Shown: positions 1-5,411 of the stretch, piece after piece | Position numbering within the stretch: the stretch's first letter is position 1 | Layout of the letters: every line of letters starts with the position of its first letter | Made by a program: the position numbers and the translations under genes | Notes under the pieces: generated by a model | What the model was told of the DNA's origin: nothing | Database searches by the model: none | Seen by the model: only the letters and a program-made list of their open reading frames with translations | Assembly: GCA_027296805.1 (NCBI GenBank) | Contig: JAPUIR010000354.1 | Span: 1 to 5,952, forward strand | Source: Chloroflexota bacterium | Lineage (GTDB): Bacteria; Chloroflexota; Dehalococcoidia; Bin125 | DNA length: 5,952 nucleotides | Direction of reading: 5' to 3'

Positions 1-189
1 GGAGCAGAAGCCGTCGATGTCGTGGGGATCGAGACCGGCGTCGTCGCAGGCGGCGATGATCGCCTCCAGAGCGAGGCGGAACTCCGGCTTGCCGATCTGC
101 CCATGCTTCGTGTACTCGGTCTCACCGATCCCGATGATGCAAACTTTGTCGCGAATGTTGCGGTCGTAGGCATAGACCTCGTCGGTCAT
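1..189 (-). CDS. Thiolase-family / lipid-transfer-protein-type acyl-CoA enzyme, N-terminal part
   Basis: Only the first 63 codons are present; the gene runs off the left edge. The translation begins MTDEVYAYDRNIRDKV, then CIIGIGETEYTKHGQ at about residues 17-31 and a segment reading LALEAIIAACDDAGLDPHDI at about residues 39-58, followed by DGF. The pattern of a first strand with a G-x-G-E-T-E-Y motif, then an ALEA helix and a D-x-x-D-I-D-G-F turn, is typical of the start of thiolases of the SCP-x / lipid-transfer-protein type. These enzymes cleave or form C-C bonds on acyl-CoA, for example in sterol side-chain or unusual acyl-CoA degradation, in the cytoplasm. The catalytic Cys and His lie outside the window, so activity cannot be judged. 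The ATG start is supported by an AAGGGA ribosome site 5 nt upstream. The gene is divergent from the Mo hydroxylase gene. The family call is fairly secure; the substrate is unknown. Confidence 0.8.
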   Translation of the reverse strand, partial: MTDEVYAYDRNIRDKVCIIGIGETEYTKHGQIGKPEFRLALEAIIAACDDAGLDPHDIDGFCS

Positions 190-194
190 GGTGT

Positions 195-200
195 TCCCTT
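195..200 (-). promoter_or_regulatory. Ribosome binding site of the thiolase gene
   Basis: On the minus strand AAGGGA lies 5 nt before the ATG at 189-187. This is a good Shine-Dalgarno match and fixes the start of the partial thiolase. Confidence 0.65.
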
Positions 201-229
201 GCGGCTAACGGACACGCGGGTGGGCATCG

Positions 230-243
230 GTCATGAGGATGAC
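230..243. repeat. Small inverted repeat in the divergent intergenic region
   Basis: GTCAT-GAGG-ATGAC is a perfect 5-bp dyad with a 4-nt centre, about 40 bp upstream of the thiolase start. Part of it (TCGGTCATG, 227-235) repeats the 9 bp over the thiolase start codon (182-190). It could be a minor hairpin in the thiolase leader or a protein site. A dyad this short can easily arise by chance. Confidence 0.25.
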
Positions 244-261
244 TTACATGCGCGCGAGTCT

Positions 262-275
262 AACCGAGGTCGGTT
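262..275. promoter_or_regulatory. Perfect 14-bp palindrome, candidate repressor operator between divergent genes
   Basis: AACCGA-GG-TCGGTT has two perfectly complementary 6-bp arms around a 2-bp centre. It sits 72 bp from the thiolase start and 70 bp from the Mo hydroxylase start, almost exactly midway between the two divergent genes. That is where a shared operator would be expected. Part of the motif recurs inverted nearby: ACCGAGG (263-269) against CCTCGGT (296-302), and GAGGTCG (266-272) against CGACCTC (304-310), possibly a second weaker site. Weak -10-like hexamers lie on both sides: TATCCT at 288-293 on the + strand and TAGACT at 262-257 on the minus strand. Neither has a recognisable -35 box. 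The symmetry would suit a dimeric TetR-, GntR- or MarR-type regulator, but no regulator gene is in the window. The palindrome is directly visible; its function is inferred. Confidence 0.5.
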
Positions 276-331
276 CCCAGTCGGCTGTATCCTGCCCTCG
301 GTACGACCTCCGTGATTTCGCGCGGCCTGAC

Positions 332-339
332 GAGGAGAG
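332..339 (+). promoter_or_regulatory. Ribosome binding site of the Mo hydroxylase gene
   Basis: GAGGAGAG lies 6 nt before the ATG at 346, a strong Shine-Dalgarno sequence that supports this start. Confidence 0.7.
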
Positions 340-345
340 CAGCTG

Positions 346-2640
346 ATGGTGACGACCGAGCAGACAAAGGTGATCGGCACGCGCCCGATTCGACCGGACG
401 GGTTCGACAAGGTAACGGGGCGTGCCCTCTACGGCGCGGACTTCGAGATGCAAGGGCTGCTCTACGGGGCGGTCAAGCGCAGCCCGCACGCGCACGCACG
501 GATCGTGCGGATCGATACGTCGAAGGCGGCGGCGCTGCCAGGGGTGAAAGCGGTGATCACGGCGGCGGACTTCCCCGACCCGGGCACCGCGACCACGCGC
601 ACATACCGCGGCGTCGAACCGCTGCACTGGCAGCTCGACCGAATCATCGCGGGAAGTGTGGCGCTGCATCGGGGTCATGCGGTGGCGGCGGTGTGCGCCA
701 CGGATGCACACGTCGCCGAGGACGCGCTGGAAGCGATCAAGGTGGAGTACGCGCTGCTGCCGCCGGTCCTGAGCGTGGCGGACGCGCTGGCGCCCGACGC
801 TCCGATCCTGTTCGACAACGCTGCCACTGCTGAGATCAAAGGGCTGTTCGACCCGATCGACGGCCGGGCGACGAACATCGCGCGCCGAGCGACGCTGGAT
901 CTAGGGGACATCGAGTCGGGTTTCGAGGCGGCGGACGTCGTGATCGAGCAGGAGTTCACGACGGGGTCCGCGCACCAGGGGTACATCGAGCCGCCCAACG
1001 GCAGCGCGCTGTGGTCGGGCGACGGCAAGCTCACGGTCTGGACCAGCACCCAGGGCCATTTCGCGATTCGGCAGTCACTGGCCGATCTGCTGCAGGAGCC
1101 GCTGACCAACATCCGCGTGATCCCCATGGAGATCGGGGGCGGCTTCGGGGGCAAGACCATCGCCTACCTGGAGCCCCTGGCGGCGATGCTTTCGAAGCGC
1201 TCCGGGAGGCCGGTCAAACTGTCGATGTCGCGGACCGAGGTGTTTGAGGCCGCGGGGCCGACCTCATCGACCGTGGTCCGGGTGAAGATCGGAGCGAAAC
1301 GGGACGGCACGCTGGTCGCGGCGGAAGCGCACCTTTCGTTCGAGGCAGGAGCGTTCCCGGGCTCGCCGGTCACGGCCGGGGCGATCTGCGCGTTCGCGCC
1401 CTACGACATCCCCAACCAGTACGTGCTGGGCGACGATATCGTGGTCAACAAGCCCAAGGTGATGGCCTATCGCGCGCCGGGCGCACCGGCGGCGGCCTAC
1501 GCGGTGGAATCGGTTCTGGACGAGTTGGCCGAGCGCCTGGCAATCGATCCGGTGCAGCTACGACTGAAGAACGCGGCGCACGAGGGGGTACGCCGGGCGG
1601 GGGGCGTCGCGCACGGATCGCTGGGCTGCGTCGAGGTGTTAGAAGCGATCGACGCCAGTCCGCACTACCGCTCGGAGTTGGAGGGCGAGAACCGAGGTCG
1701 CGGGTTCGCGGCCGGGTTCTGGATCAACGGCGGCAACGAATCGAGCGCCTACGCGCTGCTGAACCCCGACGGCACGGTCAGCCTCGTCGTGGGCTCCGTC
1801 GACATCGGCGGCCAACGAGCGTCGTTGGCGATGCAATTCGCGGAGACGATGGGGATGCCCTACGAGGACGTGAAGCCGCAGGTGAGTGACACCGATTCCG
1901 TGGGCTTCACGGCCACCACCGGCGGGAGCCGGACGACCTTCGCGACGGGCTGGGCGGTGTACGAGGCGGCGCTGGATATGCGGCGACAGTTGGAGGAGCG
2001 AGCGGCGGCGGTCTGGGAAGCGGAGCCAGAAGACGTCTCCTACCAGGAGGGTGGCGTGATCCAGGGGCCGGAGCGGGACGGCGAACGACTGCAGATCACG
2101 TTGAAGGAGCTGGCAGCGAAGCTGCCGGGCAGCGGCGGCATGATCCAGGGCCGGGCAAGTATGAATCCGCGGGGCGTGGGCTCCGCGATCGCGGCGCACG
2201 TCGTTGACATCGAAGTCGATCCTGACACGGGCAAGGTGGAGATCTTGCGCTATACGGCCGCGCAGGACGTGGGGCGTGCAATCCACCCGGCCTACGTCGA
2301 AGGGCAGATCCAGGGCGGGGCGGCACAGGGCGTAGGCATGACGCTGAACGAGGAGTACGTCTACGACCCGGACGGCACCATGCGCAACGCCAGCTTCCTC
2401 GACTACCGCATGCCGACATCGCTGGACCTGCCCATGATCGAGACGATCCTGGTCGAGGTGCCCAACCCCGGTCACCCCTACGGCGTGCGCGGAGTAGGCG
2501 AGGTCCCGATCGTGCCGCCGCTGGCGGCCATCGCGAACGCGATCTACGACGCAACCGGACTGCGAATGCGGGACCTGCCCGCATCGCCCACGGTGCTGCT
2601 GGAAGCGTTGCTCGACCAGGCCGAGGGCAGCGGAGACTAG
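346..2640 (+). CDS. Xanthine dehydrogenase family protein, molybdopterin-binding (large) subunit
   Basis: This 764-residue protein is the catalytic subunit of a xanthine-oxidase-family molybdenum hydroxylase. Such enzymes hydroxylate carbon centres using water at a Mo-pterin cofactor, usually in the cytoplasm. An a/b-hammerhead domain spans about residues 15-140 (VTGRALYGADF, SPHAHARI). The first Mo-binding domain covers about 175-410, with STQGHF at 234-239, the pterin-binding GGGFGGK at 264-270 and the active-site loop AYRAPGAP at 374-381. The second covers about 440-750, with DVGRAIHPAYVEGQIQGG at 641-658 and GVGE at 716-719, where Glu719 is the expected catalytic base. The loop lacks the Cys of AYRCSFR, so this is not a form I (Mo-Cu) CO dehydrogenase. 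Length is normal for a stand-alone large subunit; no 2Fe-2S domain is fused. The usual small FeS and FAD subunit genes are not adjacent. The gene ends 9 bp from the convergent LLM gene. The family is certain; the substrate is unknown. Confidence 0.95.
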   Translation: MVTTEQTKVIGTRPIRPDGFDKVTGRALYGADFEMQGLLYGAVKRSPHAHARIVRIDTSKAAALPGVKAVITAADFPDPGTATTRTYRGVEPLHWQLDRIIAGSVALHRGHAVAAVCATDAHVAEDALEAIKVEYALLPPVLSVADALAPDAPILFDNAATAEIKGLFDPIDGRATNIARRATLDLGDIESGFEAADVVIEQEFTTGSAHQGYIEPPNGSALWSGDGKLTVWTSTQGHFAIRQSLADLLQEPLTNIRVIPMEIGGGFGGKTIAYLEPLAAMLSKRSGRPVKLSMSRTEVFEAAGPTSSTVVRVKIGAKRDGTLVAAEAHLSFEAGAFPGSPVTAGAICAFAPYDIPNQYVLGDDIVVNKPKVMAYRAPGAPAAAYAVESVLDELAERLAIDPVQLRLKNAAHEGVRRAGGVAHGSLGCVEVLEAIDASPHYRSELEGENRGRGFAAGFWINGGNESSAYALLNPDGTVSLVVGSVDIGGQRASLAMQFAETMGMPYEDVKPQVSDTDSVGFTATTGGSRTTFATGWAVYEAALDMRRQLEERAAAVWEAEPEDVSYQEGGVIQGPERDGERLQITLKELAAKLPGSGGMIQGRASMNPRGVGSAIAAHVVDIEVDPDTGKVEILRYTAAQDVGRAIHPAYVEGQIQGGAAQGVGMTLNEEYVYDPDGTMRNASFLDYRMPTSLDLPMIETILVEVPNPGHPYGVRGVGEVPIVPPLAAIANAIYDATGLRMRDLPASPTVLLEALLDQAEGSGD

Positions 2641-2649
2641 GCCAGCCAG

Positions 2650-3642
2650 CTAGGCGAGCAGGGCCTCCAGGCGAACCCCGGCCTCGGCGGGGGGTCCTTC
2701 GGGCATGGAGATCATCTGCAGGTCGGCGCCCAGCGCGGCGCGCTCCTGGAGCTGTTCGCGAACCGAGTCGGCGGGTCCGATGACCTGGATCTCGCGCACC
2801 ATCTCCTCGGAGAGCGCGTCGAAGGCGCCTTCCATGTCGCGCTCCTTCCAGGCTTCGCGGGAAGCGGCGACCTCGGCTTCGAAGCCGTTGTGGCTGAGCA
2901 TCTGCCAGTAAAACGAGCCCATGCGGTTGATGTAGTGGAAGAGGGGCTGTCGCGCCGCGCGCCACTGCTGCTCGTCGTCCTGGCCGTCCAGGTCGTAGGT
3001 GTTGGTGAAGGGCGCGATCGTGATGGCGTCGGCGGAGCGATCGGCGCGCGCCGCGCCCACCGCGAGCTGTTCACGCAGGGTCTCGAACGAGCCGCGGGGC
3101 CAGTGGATGGGGAAGATGCCGTCCGCGATTTCGCCCGTCTGCTCGATGGAGCGCGGGGTGATCGCGGCGATGTAGACGGGGATGCTGTCGCGGGGACGGT
3201 CGTAGTCGATCGAGAAGCCCCGCTCGAGCTTGAAGATTTCGCCCTCATACTTGAGGCGGCCGCCCCCGATGAGGATGTTGAAGATCTCGATGTACTCCCG
3301 CATGCGGCGCAGAGGACGCTCGAAAGGCACGCCGTGGTAACCCTCGATCACGAGGTTGCCGGAGGATCCGATGCCGAAGATCATGCGGCCGCCCGAGATC
3401 TGATCGAGTGAGGCGAACTCCTGCGCCATCACCGCCGGTGAACGCGAGAAGCAGTTCAGGATCGAGGGGCCGATCTGGATCTTGCTGGTGTTGGCCGCGA
3501 GGAGGCTCAGCCAGGGCAGCACTGACGGCCCCCAGCTTTCGCCGGAGGTGACTAGCTCGTAGCCGAGATCCTCGGCGATGCGAACCTTCTCCAGCGAAGC
3601 CCGCCAGTCCGATCCCATTCCAGCGATCACACCGAGACGCAC
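2650..3642 (-). CDS. LLM class (luciferase-like) flavin-dependent oxidoreductase
   Basis: This 330-residue protein has the size and fold signature of the bacterial luciferase-like (LLM) superfamily, a single TIM barrel using FMN or F420. The first strand reads MRLGVIAG, followed by AEDLGYELVTSGESWG (24-38), a segment KIQIGPSILNCFSRSPAVMA (54-73), LDQISGGRMIFGIGSSG (79-95) and the segment ERPLRRMREYIEIFNILIGG (108-127). The SGGRMIFGIGSSG stretch is the family's phosphate/cofactor-binding region. The sequence looks most like proteins annotated as methylenetetrahydromethanopterin-reductase-like, but the cofactor and substrate cannot be fixed. They could be monooxygenases or F420-dependent dehydrogenases. 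The start is GTG, chosen because GAGAGGAG lies 6 nt upstream; an ATG at 3658-3656 is out of frame. It is the last gene of a minus-strand series, 51 bp after the molybdoenzyme. Family call secure, role open. Confidence 0.9.
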   Translation of the reverse strand: MRLGVIAGMGSDWRASLEKVRIAEDLGYELVTSGESWGPSVLPWLSLLAANTSKIQIGPSILNCFSRSPAVMAQEFASLDQISGGRMIFGIGSSGNLVIEGYHGVPFERPLRRMREYIEIFNILIGGGRLKYEGEIFKLERGFSIDYDRPRDSIPVYIAAITPRSIEQTGEIADGIFPIHWPRGSFETLREQLAVGAARADRSADAITIAPFTNTYDLDGQDDEQQWRAARQPLFHYINRMGSFYWQMLSHNGFEAEVAASREAWKERDMEGAFDALSEEMVREIQVIGPADSVREQLQERAALGADLQMISMPEGPPAEAGVRLEALLA

Positions 3643-3646
3643 AGCA

Positions 3647-3676
3647 GGCTCCTCTCATGTCGTCGAGAGGATAGCC
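3647..3676 (-). promoter_or_regulatory. Hairpin that would mask the LLM gene's ribosome binding site
   Basis: In the minus-strand transcript TCCTCTC (3671-3665) can pair perfectly with GAGAGGA (3656-3650) across an 8-nt loop. A further GGC/GCC pairing (3676-3674 with 3649-3647) follows beyond a 2-nt bulge. The 3' arm is the Shine-Dalgarno sequence itself. No U-run follows, so it is not a terminator. It sits between the stop of the upstream molybdoenzyme and the GTG start, where a translating ribosome could open it, giving translational coupling. The pairing is visible; regulation is inference. Confidence 0.4.
3649..3656 (-). promoter_or_regulatory. Ribosome binding site of the LLM oxidoreductase gene
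   Basis: On the minus strand GAGAGGAG lies 6 nt before the GTG at 3642-3640. It decides in favour of this non-ATG start. Confidence 0.7.
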
Positions 3677-3693
3677 GCGGCAGCGGGATTCGG

Positions 3694-5349
3694 TCAGGCT
3701 TCGTCGCCGGCGGAAGGTTCTGGTTGCTCTTGAATGCGCACTGGACGGCGGTGGTAGCCGGTCGCGCCTTCGGGCAGGGGATCGCGTGCCTCCTCGATCT
3801 GGCGACGGCCGGTCCCATCGGTCGCGCGCACGACGACGGTCTGGCGCGGCGGTTCGGCCTGGAAGTCGTGCTCCCAGCGCACCCAGCTGAGATCCGAGAG
3901 CGGGGGGCGGACCTCTGCGTCCGTCCAAGATTCGCCGCTGTCGACGCTGACCTCGACGCGAGAGATGCCGCGCTCCCCAGCGAAGGCGACGCCACGTAGA
4001 GCACTCAGCCCCGCAGCGATGCGGGTATTGCGACCGGGGACGTCGAAGCGGGACATCGTCTGGATGAAGGCCGAACGAGACCAACCGCGGGCCGCCCAGT
4101 AGCCCTCCGATTCCTCTGGTTCCAGGGTGAGACGGGTGATCCACTTGGGGTTCTTCATGCCGTAGCGACCAGGGACAAGCGCGCGTAGCGGGAAGCCATG
4201 CTTGCGTGTGAGTGGTTCGTCGTTCATGAGCCAAACGAGGCGGGCGTCCTCGTCCATGGCGGCCTCGAGCGGGAGCGACTCGGTGTAGTCGTCGGCGCTG
4301 GTGAACTTGAGATAGGCGGCTTCGGGGTCGACGCCCGCCCGTTGCAGAACATCCCGCAGTGCGACGCCGGTCCAGCCCGCGTTGCCGATCAGTTCGCCGC
4401 CCACGCGGTAGCTGATGCACATGAGGGTGTTGAAGCCCGTGGTGACCGGCATGGTCTGGAGGTCGTCCAGGGTCAGCACCAGTTCCTCATCGACCAGACC
4501 ATCGACGATGAGACGCCAGCCCGGCAGCGAGACATCGGGGTCGAAGCCGGCGATGTTCTTCGAGACGACGTAGAAGTCCTCGGTTGGGGTGACGTCTTCG
4601 GACCACGTCCCGTCCATGGCGCGGAGGACACCGGTGCGGGCGGTAGCGGCTACGGAACGGCCGAGGTACCAGGCGGCCGCGATCGAGGCGGTGCCGGCGC
4701 CCATGACCCAAGCGACGCGCATGAACTGGCGTCGGCTGACAACGCCCGTTGCGTCCAGCGCGACGACCTCGTCGATCTCGTTGTTGGGGGGCGCGGGAAC
4801 CGGCCGCGGCCGGGCGCCTTGGAGGAGGGGCGGCAGCGCGAGGTTCAGCGCGAGGGCGAAGCCCACGAACGCCGTGGCCTCCACCAGTGCGAGGAGAGCG
4901 AGCTCACCCCACTCCCAGCCGGTCAAGGGAGGAGTGTCGGCCGCGAGCGCGAAGAAGCCGGCGATGGCGACGAAAATCCCGGCGGCGACAGCGATCCGCG
5001 AGACAGCGTCGCGAACGCGCCCGCCGACCCGCGTGCCGGGTGCAGCGGGTACCAGCGACCAGATCGCCACGTAAACGGTGAACTGCAGGGCCAGCACGCC
5101 GGCGAAGGTGGCCGCTTTGCCCACCTCTCCGATGATCTCCATGACCTGGGAAAGCCCGCCGGGAGAAAGCACGGAGCTGGAGGCGTCGATCGCGAGGTTG
5201 GCGAGGTAGGGAGTGTTGAACTCCAGGGCGGCGAAATAACCGAATCCCAGCGCGGCGACGGCGGCGGCGGCACCGCCTGCGACGCGGCCTCTGCTGGGCC
5301 GGCCGACGTGCCCTCGGAGCGAGCGCAGATGGTTCTTAAAGCGAGACAT
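3694..5349 (-). CDS. Membrane-anchored sulfite-oxidase-family molybdopterin-dependent oxidoreductase with internal Tat motif
   Basis: This is a 551-residue membrane molybdoenzyme. Four hydrophobic segments lie at about residues 23-43, 80-101, 117-137 and 148-173. A cytoplasmic loop then carries SRRQFM (205-210), a twin-arginine motif, followed by a fifth hydrophobic segment (211-230). The catalytic domain of the sulfite oxidase fold (PF00174 type) covers about 255-410. Its Cys311 in LMCISYRVGG is the expected Mo ligand, with IGNAGWTGVALRDVL (321-335) and HGFPLRALVPGRYGMKN (384-400) following. A Mo-co dimerisation-like Ig domain (about 435-540) contains RGVAFAG, VEVSVDSGESW and VVRATDGTG. With four helices in, a fifth crossing outward puts the Mo domain outside the membrane. 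The ATG at 5349 is preferred because AAGG lies 5 nt upstream; GTG at 5373 or ATG at 5352 would add eight or one residues. The substrate (sulfite or another S/N-oxide) is unknown. The gene lies between the M20 and LLM genes on the same strand. Confidence 0.9.
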   Translation of the reverse strand: MSRFKNHLRSLRGHVGRPSRGRVAGGAAAAVAALGFGYFAALEFNTPYLANLAIDASSSVLSPGGLSQVMEIIGEVGKAATFAGVLALQFTVYVAIWSLVPAAPGTRVGGRVRDAVSRIAVAAGIFVAIAGFFALAADTPPLTGWEWGELALLALVEATAFVGFALALNLALPPLLQGARPRPVPAPPNNEIDEVVALDATGVVSRRQFMRVAWVMGAGTASIAAAWYLGRSVAATARTGVLRAMDGTWSEDVTPTEDFYVVSKNIAGFDPDVSLPGWRLIVDGLVDEELVLTLDDLQTMPVTTGFNTLMCISYRVGGELIGNAGWTGVALRDVLQRAGVDPEAAYLKFTSADDYTESLPLEAAMDEDARLVWLMNDEPLTRKHGFPLRALVPGRYGMKNPKWITRLTLEPEESEGYWAARGWSRSAFIQTMSRFDVPGRNTRIAAGLSALRGVAFAGERGISRVEVSVDSGESWTDAEVRPPLSDLSWVRWEHDFQAEPPRQTVVVRATDGTGRRQIEEARDPLPEGATGYHRRPVRIQEQPEPSAGDEA

Positions 5350-5354
5350 CATCA

Positions 5355-5358
5355 CCTT
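5355..5358 (-). promoter_or_regulatory. Ribosome binding site deciding the molybdoenzyme start
   Basis: On the minus strand AAGG lies 5 nt before the ATG at 5349-5347, but only 2 nt before the neighbouring ATG at 5352. No Shine-Dalgarno match precedes the upstream GTG at 5373. This favours 5349 as the start. Confidence 0.5.
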
Positions 5359-5382
5359 GCACGCTAGGAACACGATCTTGCG

Positions 5383-5404
5383 AAAAGCTTACGGGCCGAG
5401 CCCG
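5383..5404 (-). terminator. Weak hairpin plus short T-run after the M20 gene, possible partial terminator
   Basis: In the minus-strand transcript CGGGC-TCG-GCCCG (5404-5392) forms a 5-bp stem with a 3-nt loop. It is followed by TAAGCTTTT, whose T-run falls at 5386-5383. The stem is short and the T-run is only four, so it would at most attenuate transcription between the M20 gene and the molybdoenzyme. Confidence 0.25.
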
Positions 5405-5411
5405 CCCCCAG

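Noticed and set aside
22..315. A 97-codon + strand frame over the left end and the divergent region
   Set aside because: It is antisense to the thiolase start, crosses the candidate operator and has no good ribosome site or domain. The minus-strand frame matches the thiolase family clearly.
1639..2475. A 278-codon minus-strand frame inside the Mo hydroxylase gene
   Set aside because: Antisense to a conserved catalytic domain; its composition is typical of a GC-rich shadow frame.
3245..4420. A 391-codon minus-strand frame spanning the end of the molybdoenzyme and the start of the LLM gene
   Set aside because: It is Arg/Pro/His-rich and overlaps two well-supported genes on the same strand in another frame, with no family signature.
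5250..5280. GGC/GCG-rich run that looks like a trinucleotide repeat
   Set aside because: It encodes the alanine-rich first membrane helix of the molybdoenzyme; the repeat is imperfect and explained by codon choice.
4198..5367. A 389-codon + strand open frame opposite the molybdoenzyme gene
   Set aside because: Its translation is low-complexity G/R/D/E-rich with no recognisable domain, and it lies wholly antisense to a gene with clear motifs. It is a by-product of high GC content.
5353..5373. Upstream GTG start for the molybdoenzyme at 5373
   Set aside because: No Shine-Dalgarno sequence precedes it, while AAGG is well placed for the ATG at 5349.
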